Positions 13,801-26,139 of a stretch of DNA of 64,000 bases are shown here, piece by piece (the first letter of the stretch is position 1; each line of letters begins with the position of its first letter). The translations under genes and the position numbers were made by a program. A model generated the notes under the pieces. The model had not been told where the DNA came from, did no database searches, and saw nothing but the letters and a program-made list of their open reading frames with translations. The stretch comes from Ophiura sarsii (lineage: Eukaryota; Echinodermata; Ophiuroidea; Amphilepidida; Ophiuridae): assembly GCA_035610835.1 (NCBI GenBank), contig CM069457.1, forward strand, positions 17,268,149 through 17,332,148, given 5' to 3'.

Positions 13801-15627
13801 TGGTCTTACCTCCTCATGATCTATTCCCATAATGAAATACAAAGCCAGATATCTTCTGTACACAATCTTATTGCCTTACCTCCTCATGATCTATTCACAT
13901 AATGAAATACAAAGCCAGATATCTTCTGTACACAATCTTATGGTCTTACCTCCTCAAGATCTATTCCCATAATGAAATACAAAGCCAGATATCTTCTGTA
14001 CACAATCTTATGGTCTTACCTCCTCATGATCTATTCCCATAATGAAATACAAAGCCAGATATCTTCTGTATACAATCTTATGGTCTTACCTCCTCATGAT
14101 CTATTCCCGTAATGAAATACAAAGCCAGATATCTTCTGTACACAATCTTATGGTCTTACCTCCTCATGATCTATTCCCATAATGAAATACAAAGCCAGAT
14201 ATCTTCTGTACACAATCTTATGGTCTTACCTCCTCATGATCTATTCCCATAATGAAATACAAAGCCAGATATCTTCTGTACACAATCTTATGGTCTTACC
14301 TCCTCATGATCTATTCCCATAATGAAATACAAAGCCAGATATCTTCTGTACACAATCTTATGGTCTTACCTCCTCATGATCTATTCCCATAATGAAATAC
14401 AAAGCCAGATATCTTCTGTACACAATCTTATGGTCTTACCTCCTCATGATCTATTCCCATAATGAAATACAAAGCCAGATATCTTCTGTACACAATCTTA
14501 TGGTCTTACCTCCTCATGATCTATTCCCATAATGAAATACAAAGCCAGATATCTTCTGTACACAATCTTATGGTCTTACCTCCTCATGATCTATTCCCAT
14601 AATGAAATACAAAGCCAGATATCTTCTGTACACAATCGTATGGTCTTACCTCCTCATGATCTATTCCCATAATGAAATACAAAGCCAGATATCTTCTGTA
14701 CACAATCTTATGATCTTACCTCCTCATGATCTATTCCCGTAATGAAATACAAAGCCAGATATCTTCTATACACAATCTTATAGTCTTACCTCCTCATGAT
14801 CTATTCCCATAATGAAATACAAAGCCAGATATATTCTGTACATAATCTTATGGTCTTACCTCCTCATGATCTATTCCCATAATGAAATACAAAGCCAGAT
14901 ATCTTCTGTACACAATCTTATGGTCTTACTTCCTCATGATCTATTCCCATAATGAAATACAAAGCCAGATATCTTCTGTACACAATCTTATTGCCTTACC
15001 TCCTCATGATCTATTCCCATAATGAAATACAAAGCCAGATATCTTCTGTACATAATCTTATGGTCTTACCTCCTCATGATCTATTCCCATAATGAAATAC
15101 AAAGCCAGATATCTTCTGTACACAATCTTATTGCCTTACCTCCTCATGATCTATTCACATAATGAAATACAAAGCCAGTTATCTTCTGTACATAATCTTA
15201 TGGTCTTACCTCCTCATGATCTATTCCCATAATGAAATACAAAGCCAGATATCTTCTGTACACAATCTTATGGTCTTACCTCCTCATGATCTATTCCCAT
15301 AATGAAATACAAAGCCAGATATCTTCTGTACACAATCTTATGGTCTTACCTCCTCATGATCTATTCCCATAATGAAATACAAAGCCAGATATCTTCTATA
15401 CACAATCTTATAGTCTTACTTCCTCATGATCTATTCCCATAATGAAATACAAAGCCAGATATCTTCTGTACACAATCTTATGGTCTTACCTCCTCATGAT
15501 CTATTCCCATAATGAAATACAAAGCCAGATATCTTCTGTACACAATCTTATGGTCTTACCTCCTCATGATCTATTCCCATAATGAAATACAAAGCCAGAT
15601 ATCTTCTGTACACAATCTTATGGTCTT
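10805..15627. repeat. 70-bp satellite, about 69 tandem copies
   Basis: The unit includes ctattcccataatgaaatac, aaagccagatatcttctgta, cacaatcttatggtcttacc and tcctcatgat. The period is 70 bp throughout, with scattered one-base deletions (tcctatgatc, gtacacatct) and substitutions (ggtctt/agtctt/ggcctt). The period is not a multiple of three, so frames that cross it shift from unit to unit. On the minus strand most units contain GAGGAG followed by GTAAGA, and an upstream GTGTACAG, which are splice-donor- and acceptor-like (see findings). Confidence 0.96.
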
Positions 15628-15924
15628 CATAGTCCAGGAATGAACACTAAAATTGAAAAGGGTATAAGAATTGGGGTAAGCACAGCCCTGAACCTGTGAC
15701 TTGTTATATCTGAAAGCAAGGTCACGACCTCCCTGATTCAATTGGTGGTGATCATTTTAATCGAGATACACAAAAAGTGAAAAGCATTAAAAGGCTTTCA
15801 GATATGCTAGAAAAATGCCTTTTATTTTCATCTTTACTGATTTTTAAAGAAATCATTACATGAGAGGGTTTCTACATCACCTATCTAAACAAGGTAATGA
15901 TACTCTCTCTGAGCCCCTTTTTAA

Positions 15925-16178
15925 CACTTTTCACACTGCAGGCATCTGCAGACAACATTCCAAAATGTCTAAAAATGTTTCAAAAATGTCAAATTTATTG
16001 AATTTCATTACCATATTTGGAATCACCATGAGAAATGCATCGGAATAAGTACAAACATGCCTAGTAATAGTATCGATTCAGTAATCCCTGAGATAGGTCT
16101 TGAAAGTTGGGAAAGGTTTCTGAAATATCTGATTTGTATATGGTAAAACTAATTAAATTAATAGCCGCGTGGAAAGTG
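15925..16178. mobile_element. piggyBac-like MITE (TTAA), CACTTTCCACGCGGC family, copy 1
   Basis: TTAA at 15921-15924 and 16179-16182 encloses a 254-bp element. Its right end is GCCGCGTGGAAAGTG and its left end is the diverged complement CACTTTTCACACTGC. The TTAA TSD is the piggyBac signature. It is homologous to 44294-44539, sharing caaaatgtctaaaaatgttt-type and gaaaggtttctgaaa-type words. Confidence 0.78.
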
Positions 16179-16182
16179 TTAA

Positions 16183-16974
16183 AAGGTGGTGAACCGATTC
16201 AACTTCACTTTATCCCATCATCAAAATTGAGATTTTGGTCTTTTTTTCTCATTACCCCTGCAAAATGATAGGCAAGAGCGATATCTTTCATACATGCTAT
16301 AAAGGGAAAAAAAGGAAATATGAATTCCTCGTATTTACGCATTTAAAAAACATTAAAAAGCGTAAATTTTAATTATAATCTTAGAAAACACACAATGTTT
16401 CAGATATTTTCCAGCGATTCAATATGGTTACTTTAAATCAAGTCTATTTATTGCAGTGCAGGTGATAAAAGTCACCAATATTTCAATTACATTGCCACCT
16501 GCCATGTGCTCCGCAACCAACATGTGGCTTCCTATCTACAGGCAGAGTTATAGACCATTTCAAATCCGAAAATATATGATCGATTCCGAATGCTTCCGAT
16601 TAGCCGAGTGATTTGACGCTCGGTTACATGACCTGTCAGCTCCCGGGTCATGTCCATGTGCCGGAGAAAAAACGTGTTTTTCACCCGTCTGCCCGTGTGG
16701 TAGATTGCGCTGGTGTTGGTGATAGATTGTATCCCTCACAAAGTTGATGTTGCGGCATTTCAGTAACAAAAATAGGGACAGCGGTCCCAAATAGGTCGTC
16801 CGTTTATATGGGTAGATTAAAAACAAGGTGGATCTCAAACCACAGGCATCTAGAAAGAAAGAGGTTAGACCACTAGCGGATCCAGGATATAAAAAATAAA
16901 ATAAACATCCTGGAGTTTGGTTGCAATTGTACTTCACCTGTTTAAATGTAATTAATTTTACATATGCAGCTAAT
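16183..16974. other. no recognisable feature
   Basis: Sequence between the piggyBac-like MITE and the DR1 repeat array. A 125-codon frame on the minus strand (16560-16937) has no domain I recognise and I do not call it. Confidence 0.5.
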
Positions 16975-17960
16975 TTTACATCTTGACCTCATATGACCGT
17001 TGACCTTGGTATGTGACCTTTGACCTAATTAACATATGAATGTTTCCATGTTGCATCCGTGACCCAAGTTTGGTTGCAATTGGTCATTGTATGGAAAAAT
17101 GAACAAGAGACAACAAAAAAATTGAACAAGAGACAAAAAAAAGTGTACTAAATTTTACATCTTGACCTCAGATGACCTTTGACCTTTCTATGCGACCTTT
17201 GACCTCATTAACATATGCGGGTTTCCATGTTGTATCTATGACTGAAGTTTGGTTGCAATTGGTCATTGTATGGAAAAGAAATGGAAAAATGTAATCAATT
17301 TTACATATGCAGCCATTTCTACATTTACATCTTGACCTCAGATGACCTTTGACCTTGGTATGTGACCTTTGACCTCATTAACATATGAAGGTTTCCATGT
17401 TGTATCTATGACCAAAGTTAGGTTACAATTGGTCATTGTATGGAAAAGAAATGGACAAATGTAATCAATTTTACATATGCAGCTTGACCTCGGATGACCT
17501 TTGACCTTGGTATGTGACCTTTGACCTCATTAACATATGAAGGTTCCCATGTTGCATCTATGACCGAAGTTTGATTGCAATTGGACATTGTATGGAAAAG
17601 AAATGGAAAAATGTAATCAATTTTACATATGCAGCCATTTCTACATTTACATCTTGACCTCAGATGACCTTTGACCTTGGTATGTGACCTTTGACCTCAT
17701 TAACATATGAAGGTTTCCATGTTGTATCTATGACCAAAGTTTGGTTACAATTGGTCATTGTATGGAAAAGAAATGGACAAATGTAATCAATTTTACATAT
17801 GCAGCCACTTTTACATATACATCTTGACCTCGGATGACCTTTGACCTTGGTATGTGACCTTTGACCTCATTAACATATGAAGGTTCCCATGTTGCATCTA
17901 TGACCGAAGTTTGATTGCAATTGGACATTGTATGGAAAAGAAATGGACAAAACAAAAAGT
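16975..17960. repeat. ~170-bp tandem repeat, six copies, carrying nuclear-receptor DR1 words
   Basis: Each copy runs cttgacctcagatgaccttt, gaccttggtatgtgacctt, tgacctcattaacatatgaa, then atgaccgaagtttggttgca and tggtcattgtatggaaaa. Copies start near 16981, 17158, 17330, 17484, 17650 and 17820. TGACCTTTGACCT (the complement of AGGTCAAAGGTCA, a perfect DR1) occurs twice in most copies, ten times in all, with two further near-matches. It is followed by three copies of a 21-bp aaaagtgtataccaaattgt unit (17955-18021). Confidence 0.9.
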
Positions 17961-18424
17961 GTATACCAAATTGTAAAAAAAAGTGTATACCAAATTGTAA
18001 CAAAAAGTGTATACCAAATTGTTGACACACACACAGACTACACACGAAGGATGCTGCCATAAGGTCTCTTCCTACGGACGACCTAAAAAACGGTGAGATG
18101 AAAGAGATTTGGGGTAATATTTTTAATACTTTTTACCGTCTGCTCGACAGCTCGATACATTTGGAATCTGCCGGTCACCGCCTTTGTTGATAAAAAACCA
18201 AAATAAGTCTCGTTCCACATTTTACTTCTCATGTGTGCACGCATGTAGGCTATGCAAACATAGTAAATCACTAGGCGGACAACCAACTAGGACAATGCTG
18301 TGAATGCGATCAACTGTTGCGAAGAACGCGCAACGCACCTACTCCACGTGACATGTTTTTCCGAAGATTTCCGATCTCAATTTGAAATGGTCTATAGCCT
18401 TAGTAATAGCCTTTTGTTATTGTA

Positions 18425-19295
18425 CAGGGTGTCCCAAAAGTTTCGAAATCTTTTAAAACTGTATATCCCCGGTTAAATAATTTGCAGTATGAAAATAAAA
18501 ATATATTTAGATAGAGAAGACTTAAAGAATTATGTAGGTACCAAACTTACCATAACAGCTATTTGTTTTGCCAAAATACAGACGAAAGTTTCCCGAACTG
18601 TAAAACTGCACTTTCATATAAAAGCGTAGTATAATGAGCCGAATTAAGTCAAGGATGCGACAAACGGAAAGAGGTATAGTAGGAAGAGAAAAAGGTTCTC
18701 TACAATGATTCATTTTATTTTCAGATCGATATAATCCTTATTATAAACATTATTAATGAAGTGCACAACATTTAATGCGGCAGTGGCGTAGCTAGGTTTT
18801 TTTCAGGGGGGGCAAGATTTCTAAAATTTTCGTAAAAGGTTGCCCCAAAAATTTTCCAAGTCATTCACCTCGTGAATTTCACGTAAGAGGGGGAGTGTGA
18901 AGTCAAAAAATTTCGCACGGTCAAAAAAAATTTCCTTGTTTTTTACATCGCATTTTTATTCCAATCTAACACTTATTTATTTACTAATATCCCTAGAGTA
19001 ATAGATATTTTTAATTGAGTGCCTAAAGATATGACCGCGTGGATTTCATGTGGCATTGTCAATTCCCACGGTTTGATCTCGGTTTTGCTTAAAATCACAC
19101 TAATCACGGATTTTACACAAACTGCCCACAGATTTTGCCTTAAAAAATCACGGATTCTGCCGAACCCTACATGTTTGGTAAGGAAATGATTCTACAAGTT
19201 TTCTTTTTCCAAATATATTTTCAATTTGGTACTGCGTCTTATTTTAAGAGAGATGTCAAACTTTAAAATGGTTTCGAAACTTTTGGGACACCCTG
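18425..19295. mobile_element. Tc1/mariner-type TIR element (TA flanks), 871 bp
   Basis: TIRs CAGGGTGTCCCAAAAGTTTC and GAAACTTTTGGGACACCCTG are flanked by TA (18423-18424, 19296-19297). There is no transposase frame inside. A further repeat fragment (gtggcgtagctaggttttt with a G run) lies at about 18785-18820 inside it, so it may be a composite. Confidence 0.78.
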
Positions 19296-19827
19296 TACAT
19301 GTACCTGTCCTTGAGTCCGTGCCATTATTCTCCTGATGATGTCAGCCTCCAACGCAGGTCTACTACCCAGGTCAATTGCTGGATCTTGATAATATCGCGA
19401 GAGTCTAGTCTGGCCTTGCTTCGTGATTATCAACACAAACTGGATCATGGTGGATGTATTGATCAATCAGTTATATCATGCTCTGAAATGTATATGATTG
19501 AAAATATGAATTTCATTTAATTGGCCAAGGGCCCTTGCCTTTTTACAAATATAGAGGAAAGTGTGTGGAAAATGTGAGGAAAGCTTGGGATAGAGCGAGG
19601 AAATAGCGCTTCTTTTTGATCCAGGCTTTCCTCTGTCCATAAACATTCCTTCTATTGTTTATGCTCTGTCATAAAATGTCAAAATCAATATAAATAACCA
19701 TGCAAGTTGAAGAACCCATTATATCTTTCTCAAAAAGTGTCACACCATAAACAATAGCTATTGTTTATGGTCACACCCAGCTATTTCAAGTGGCTAGTTA
19801 AGCACTAACAATACAGACATCTAATTA

Positions 19828-20010
19828 GAGAATAATGACTGCGTAACAACTGTTTTCGTGAATTTGTTTTAAAATCAGAGGTTTTTGTTCTGGTCTGAGG
19901 AATTGTCCCGAGGGGCGCAGCCCCCGAGGGACAATTCCGAATGACCAGAACAAAACCCGAGGATTTCAAAACAAATTCACGAAAACAGTTGTTAAGCAGT
20001 CATTATTCTC
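19828..20010. repeat. 183-bp hairpin-forming inverted repeat
   Basis: The left arm gagaataatgactgcgtaac, continuing aactgttttcgtgaatttg, is matched by the right arm ending gcagtcattattctc, with arms of about 80 bp. The centre is the GC-rich palindrome gaggggcgcagcccccgag. Short RNA-like hairpins from such elements are plausible, but no RNA gene signal is visible. Confidence 0.75.
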
Positions 20011-20286
20011 ATTCATTACTGAAAAAGATGCATATTTTATCCAAATCGTTGATTTGTACCGATATAATCTTGCTAATAATTAATAAGTTTTCTGTTTATT
20101 TTGTCCACCCCTTCTTAGTTATTGAAACAGTCCAAGTCGGGTCATCCCCTCATTAACATTTTTATCATTCAACCAATCAGAAATAAGCTTTGATAATAAA
20201 GTAGAATCCCACATACAAAAGAAAGCAATTATAATTTATTATCGCTGTAGTAACATAAGTCCAGTAGTGTCTTTAATCTAAAATTA

Positions 20287-20650
20287 ATTATTAGATTCTC
20301 GTAGCACGGGCCTTCGAAAAGTGAAGAGGGATGGAGGTTTTTATTTTTTTATTTTACTAAATTGACACATAAAAATGGCTGTTTTCATGCAACATTTGTA
20401 TTGCCAGCATCTTTCAGCAGCAAAAGGAAAATGGTGAGGCACTTTTTTATATTAAGTTTATGAGGGTTAGACCCCTAGAATTCTATGAAAACACTTGAAA
20501 GTGACTGATAGTTGATTAATACATAATTAGGCCTATAAACCATTGACATTTCAGTTTTAGAAACTCATTAAATCTATGAAAATTGATTTTGAAAAAATGT
20601 TTGACCATATCCCAGAAAGTGAGGAGGGAGGGCTACGAGAATCGAATAAT
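20287..20650. mobile_element. TIR element, 364 bp
   Basis: The ends attattagattctcgtagc and gctacgagaatcgaataat are inverted repeats with one mismatch. The inside is T-rich, with no frame. The flanking duplication is ambiguous because the ends are AT-rich. Confidence 0.6.
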
Positions 20651-21408
20651 TTTGTTTAAGTGGCCTATCAACACCAGTTGTTTTGGCGTTGCGGTATTTC
20701 AGATTATCACAGGATTCCCTTTACCACCTATCAATCAAAGTTGCTATGATGTTTGCGTAATATGGACCAATCAGTCTATGGTTGACATCGCCGTCGCTAA
20801 CTATTTATGTTTATTATTATTGTCCAATCACAGCGCAGGTATCAGGCTTCTCGTTACATTGCGTTTTCGCGTCTGGGGACGGGACGCAATATTTTTGCTA
20901 AAAACGCAGTACATTTTAAACCGGACTCTTTATTGCGTCCAGCTGGACGCAATAATTTGTAATCGTGGACGTGTGTCAAGATAATTTTGCACGTGTAAGC
21001 TTACAAGTATCAGTTTTCGTGACAATCCGAATCAAAGTATTGATTGATAGGGATAGGTTAGGTAACATTTGAAAGTCATGACAGGTATTGAGAGCCAGGC
21101 TCATCAGGGATTTTTGACTTGGACCCCATAATTTCTTCTCGGACCCCATCATTTTGAGAATTGGTAGATTATGGGGTCCAGTAGGTAGACCCCATGATAT
21201 TTTTACCTAACGAGAAGCCTGGCAGGTATGAGATTTGGGGGTGATCTAACGATAAAATGCAATTCATGAATGAGTTCATCTTAAAACCCTGTGAGAGATC
21301 CCACTTAAAAACAACTGTTGAAAACCAGGATTCAATGTTATTTATTGCAATATTTTCTACAGATTAAGGGGGCTGTTAAGTCTCAGAATAGCCTCTGTAA
21401 AACTGTCA
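20651..21408. other. no recognisable gene; short inverted phrases
   Basis: Palindromic phrases ggacgcaat/attgcgtcc and tggaccccat/atggggtcca lie at 20875-20955 and 21118-21205. A frame at 20583-20984 shows no domain. I see no feature I can name. Confidence 0.5.
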
Positions 21409-21410
21409 TA

Positions 21411-22020
21411 AAGGGTTCAACAAAAGAAAGTATACCACTTTGTTTATGTCATTTTGAGTAACTTTCAATTTGTTTTTGTCCAAACAGGCTAGATAGGCAT
21501 TTAGATGAATCTTTTAGGCATAATTTGATACCACATTTGCCCCCTAACAACAAAGATAAACCATAATTAGCACCATTTAAAGGAAGATATCCCATTTTCA
21601 AAAGTCGCATTTCCAATACATAGCACAAGAAGAAAGGGCCAATTGTTAACACACACATATGCCGTATTTATCCCGTACTGATCACCGCGCATATCCCTCA
21701 ATGCGCGGGCTAATTCAAATCTAAACTGATGCATGGGTGAAGGATTTGAATGTAAAGGAATGTTACGGATGGGTAGAACATGGACAGATTAACCAAATCT
21801 TCTCGTGCTGTGTATTGGAAATGTGACTTTTGAAAATGGGATATTTTCCTTTAAATGGTGCTAATCATGATTTATCTTTGTTGTTAGGGGGCAAATTTGG
21901 TATCAAATTATGCCTAAAAGATTCATCTAAATGCCTATCTAGCCTGTTTGGTCAACAACAAATTAAAAATTACTCAAAATGACATAAACAAAGTGGTATA
22001 CTTTCTTTTGTTGAACCCTT
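21411..22020. mobile_element. TA-flanked element with ~215-bp inverted arms
   Basis: Left TIR AAGGGTTCAACAAAAGAAAG and right complement CTTTCTTTTGTTGAACCCTT are flanked by TA (21409-21410, 22021-22022). The arms stay alike for about 215 bp (for example atgcctatctagcctgtttg against its complement), around a ~180-bp unique centre that includes two short frames. It is a foldback-type MITE. Confidence 0.82.
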
Positions 22021-22335
22021 TAACTTATAATCCATATAAAAGTATACATTTCTGGAAAGGAGATGAGTCGGAGAATCCATTTTTGGTATATAAATGTCAC
22101 TAATTTTTTTTTTCAGGCTCAAAATTTGCTGCAAACGTAGCAAAATCAGTTTTTGGTAAAAAATGCTAAAATTGCACCAAAATTATCTATTGTTGACCAA
22201 AAAGTGTTTACCTCAAAATCTTGGTTTTCGGTCAGATAGATAATCGGCAAGAAAAAAAATGTTTATTTGCCAGGAAATTTGGCCATTTTGGGTGCATGGA
22301 TTACTGCTATTTCGAATGCTTCATATCCTATAGTA

Positions 22336-22997
22336 CCGGGTGGTTCAAAAAAAAGTTGACCCAAGTTCAAAGTAATTTATCAACCATATTTAAAGTTTCA
22401 AAGAATTTGTTTTTACTTTGTCTTAATCAGCAGTAAGTTTTGAAATTATCCTGAAAAGATGGCACGTTTAGCTTGTTTGGTTCTTCAGATATGGTTCATT
22501 ACAGAAAACATGTACAAAACTGACTTGTCCACGGGAGCGTCATTTAGTTTTTGTCTTAAACAAAACAGCATACTCTAGTTTCAAAATTGAAAAGCCCGCC
22601 CTGACAAAGTATCCCAATCTCTATGCTTATGTACCATTCACATTCAACAAAGAAATGTAGATACGTATAGGTACGTAATGTCAAGCACCAGACAGATGTT
22701 TCAAATGTCTCCTTTTTTCTTTTTCTCCTATTTTTACAATTTGTGACCAATCGTGTGTAAGTCCACTTTGTGCATTCCATCTCTACTAAAAGACGCTCCC
22801 GTGGCCAAGGCAGTTGTGTGCATGCTTTCTGTAATGAACCATATCTAAAGAACCAACCGAGATAAATGTACCATTTTATCAGGATAATTTCAAAACTTAC
22901 TGCTGATCAAGACTTAGTAAACAGAAAATTTCTGAAACTTTAAATGTGGTTGAAAAATTACTTTGAACTTGGGTCAACTTTTTTTTGAACCACCCGG
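22336..22997. mobile_element. TA-flanked element with ~215-bp inverted arms, CCGGGTGGTTC family
   Basis: Left CCGGGTGGTTCAAAAAAAAG and right CTTTTTTTTGAACCACCCGG are flanked by TA (22334-22335, 22998-22999). The arms extend to about gggagcgtc/gacgctccc at 22540 and 22795. The centre (22560-22790) is unique and has no supported gene. It is non-autonomous. Confidence 0.82.
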
Positions 22998-22999
22998 TA

Positions 23000-24380
23000 T
23001 AGGCAAGGGCGAACATCCGGGATTGGTAGAAACAACAAATTCCATGATGAGAAAACAACAACAAAGGCCTACAGTTATATCCCCGGGTGAAAACACTACA
23101 TATTAATATTATTGTAACAAATTGTTTTCACCTGCAAAACGCATCCTATTCTGTAGTTATAAATGTCACGCCGCCCTAAACTATATGTACAATGCCTACG
23201 TGATGTCACGTGACCTGTGAAAATCTGTCGGATGTCATCAGATATGAACTAGGGATTATGGGTAATTTTTCTTTTTCTATTATTTTTAATATAAAAAACC
23301 TTTTTTTTAAAGATTATTTAAAATTAAAATAAATTCCAATACTTTGAGTCATCATCTTTCATGAAATTTCACGTTCAAAAACTTACTTGTCACTTTTCTA
23401 ATTACAGGCATATTATGTGATCTTTTCCAGGGGGCGGGCGCCCTCTATTCATGATTTTTTTTAGAAAGTAGATTTTCTTGCAGATTTACATTTTTGATCA
23501 TAAATCATAAATATATTCTGAGTTACAGAGCGATATTGATTCCTAATTACTTCAAAATCATGGTTTAAAGAGTGAAAATTAACTGTCAGGTCTGCGCGAC
23601 AACTTTAAAGTCTAAATTCACTCTTAAATGTATGTATCGTTGAGACTAGTATTTTACTTTTAGCAATTCTGTATTTTAGGGGGATAAACTTATTTGACGG
23701 AATAAATCCTAGGCTACTATCCATATTGTAACGAAATGCCATTTCGTGTATTACTATACTATTGCATTGTATTATAATTGTAGGCCATAACAAAGAAGCT
23801 GCGTCGGCATTAAATAATATCAAATAAATGAAGTCAAAAGTGAAGAAATGCCGTGATAATATAATTTATTGTAGGCCTATGGACTAAGGCCAGAATTTTC
23901 ACATTTTTATTTCCTTATGATCCTTTTATTTAATCAATTCCAAACTTCTACCGAGCTTACTTATTATAACTGTGATTTTTATAGACCATGTCTGAGTATC
24001 GGATGTGCCTCGGAATTTCAGTAATTTAGACATTTATATTTAGTCACAGCGTTCGTCTATTTTATTCAGAGATCGTTTTTCCCCTATGCAAATGCACGTT
24101 GGAAGCTTATAAATATTTGTCATGGTCGCCATTTCAATGGTCCCGATCTGCCTCAAATGACGATTTGTTTTTGCCGATCATAATGTACCAACTCACTTTT
24201 CTTAACATGTCATCCCTCTGGATCATTTTCGGCACATTCAGGAGACACCTTTTTCCGTCATTTTTCTGTCAGATTGTTTACAATACTGATGTCAAAGTTC
24301 ATTTTAAGTTTCGTAATATTTTATAACTGTCAAGATTTGCTAGATCTCTTTTCCAGGTTTCGTGACGTAACTATTGAGAA
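23000..24380. other. intergenic; a diverged fragment of a TTAA element
   Basis: Positions 23404-23600 resemble the right arm of the element at 45521-45873 (acaggcatattatgtgatct, ctaattacttcaaaatcatg). The rest is AT-rich with no feature I can support. Confidence 0.5.
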
Positions 24381-24389
24381 CATTGACTT

Positions 24390-24485
24390 TCAGCCAATCG
24401 CGAGACGGGTTTTTGATCACGTGTGTGAGGGCGTTTCAGAAGCATATATAAGGGGGGCGCCGGACAACCGTCTGCATTACTTTTA
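24390..24485 (+). promoter_or_regulatory. promoter-like block: CCAAT box and TATA box
   Basis: gccaatcgcg lies at about 24394-24403, cacgtg at 24419-24424, and gcatatataagggggg at about 24443-24458 (TATA box), with a GC-rich stretch and a pyrimidine-rich possible start near 24475. The spacing is that of a focused RNA polymerase II promoter. I cannot tell whether it drives a retroelement or a cellular gene. Confidence 0.4.
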
Positions 24486-24638
24486 CTTTTGCTCTTTTGG
24501 AGAAACCAGTTTTTAACCTCCTCAGTTAAGCTGGTAATTACCAAATTTCCTTGTTTTAAATAATAATATTAGGCCGAGATTTTCAGATCTCTAATACATA
24601 ATGTCTGAGCACCTTTAGTAGTTATCAGCTTTTTCATA

Positions 24639-25025
24639 ATGTATATATTTACGCTCATAATCCAGTTTATGATGGTCATAATTGAAGATGCCTTTTCCGG
24701 CGCTCAAAGTCCTAACGAGCGCGAATGGCTCCAATCTCCAGGAGCAGACCTGGCTCCGAGAGCTGACCTGGCTCCGAGAGCTGACCTGGCTCCGAGAGCT
24801 TGCCTGGCTCTGAGCATGACTAGCTCCTCAGTTTTAAGAGCGCGACCAGCTCTGAGCGTGAATAGCTCATCAACTCTGATGAGCGTTTCTGGCTCCGCAT
24901 CTCTGAAGGGCATATCCAGCTTTTCAACTCGTAAAGAGTGCGACCAGCAGCCCTCGGAAGAGTTTGACTGGCTTTCTATCAATAACATTAAAAGCGATCC
25001 CGATTATAGACGGACGGACGTTTAG
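24639..25025 (+). CDS. short repetitive reading frame of unknown nature downstream of promoter-like block
   Basis: An open frame of 128 codons lies about 160 bases after the putative start. Residues from about 32 on contain three copies of an 8-residue, 24-base tandem unit (DLAPRADL type), then Ser/Ala/Leu-rich text and an acidic-polar end (SEEFDWLSINNIKSDPDYRR). No domain is recognised. It could be the N-terminal part of a retroelement Gag-like protein or a chance frame caused by the tandem repeat. Position after a TATA box is the main argument for it. Confidence 0.25.
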   Translation: MYIFTLIIQFMMVIIEDAFSGAQSPNEREWLQSPGADLAPRADLAPRADLAPRACLALSMTSSSVLRARPALSVNSSSTLMSVSGSASLKGISSFSTRKECDQQPSEEFDWLSINNIKSDPDYRRTDV

Positions 25026-26139
25026 ACCCTTCATAACTGGACTGTGTAAATGTAACTAGGCCTATTTATAATTAGTTTGGGTAAAACTTGTACCTAAACA
25101 TGATCAAAATGTAATTGTAAATATCATTTTGATCATCACGATCTCCCCTCAGTTTTATGAGAGGAGATACGTTTCAAATACTAAGCATCATTTCATTTAG
25201 CGATGCATGTAAATACGTTATATATTTCTTCAGGCTAAATCTATGACATTTCTGATAACAATATTTGATTATATAAAAAGTCAGATTATAAGTACCATTT
25301 TGCTTGATTTACTTCAATGCGGCGTACTGCGCATGCGTAGCACTTGTCGTACTATAAACCCGACAAGTCACCTCCAGACGGTGTCGGACCTGACGAGTGC
25401 GACTACGCAATTGCATGTAGGCGACCGATATTTATTATAAGCAAAACTCGTATTTCTTTCTGAATATTTTCACCAGACTTTAGCATCAGCTATTTTTAAT
25501 TAAGGACTATTCCTTACAAATAGATCGGGATATATTAGTCCTATTTTATGTCAATTGTGGACGAAATGCAGTCAGTCGTACGTTCTGAAAGTCATTCATC
25601 TCATCGTCATACTATTATGCCTGTCTGATAAATTATTGATATATTATGTAATGTATTGCAAGATATATCCTACAAATATAATTGATATTACTTGCCCAAC
25701 ATAAGGCAGCTTTGTACAACCTCGTTCATTTCTGAGTCATTTACTGCGTATGTTTTCCACTGTGAGTTTATACCTCACATTGAGGAGCCGTCGTCCGACA
25801 TTTGTTTAAGCCGACATAATAAACATACATCGAATTACATGATCAGTTTAATAACCTGGCTTAGAAGGACTGTCACGCTACCATGATTTTTATATGATAT
25901 TCTCACAATTATACATCGCAACATCAAGACTCGTACACCATGATTTCTCAAATCTCGGATCTAACACTCCCATACTTTATGATTAAAGTATATAGATACC
26001 CGGAAGTGAGTACTTTACAATATAGGCCTACTTCGTGAATTGACTGTACATAGCGTCAATAGTAATTCATGGAAGTTTACGGTTTATTCTGTCAAATCAC
26101 TTTATTCCTCTAAAATAAAGGATTATGTCTTAGTTAGTC
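25026..26139. other. no recognisable feature
   Basis: This is AT-rich intergenic sequence with one CpG-richer block near 25318-25420 (gcgcatgcgtagc). No gene, repeat array or RNA could be supported. Confidence 0.5.

Noticed and set aside
10805..15627. CRISPR array
   Set aside because: The 70-bp units are continuous with no unique spacers, and the window is clearly animal DNA.
16560..16937. 125-codon frame on minus strand
   Set aside because: No recognisable domain, no promoter or splice signals, composition like the neighbouring intergenic DNA.
20583..20984. 133-codon frame on + strand
   Set aside because: It begins inside a TIR element, has no domain and no conserved motif.
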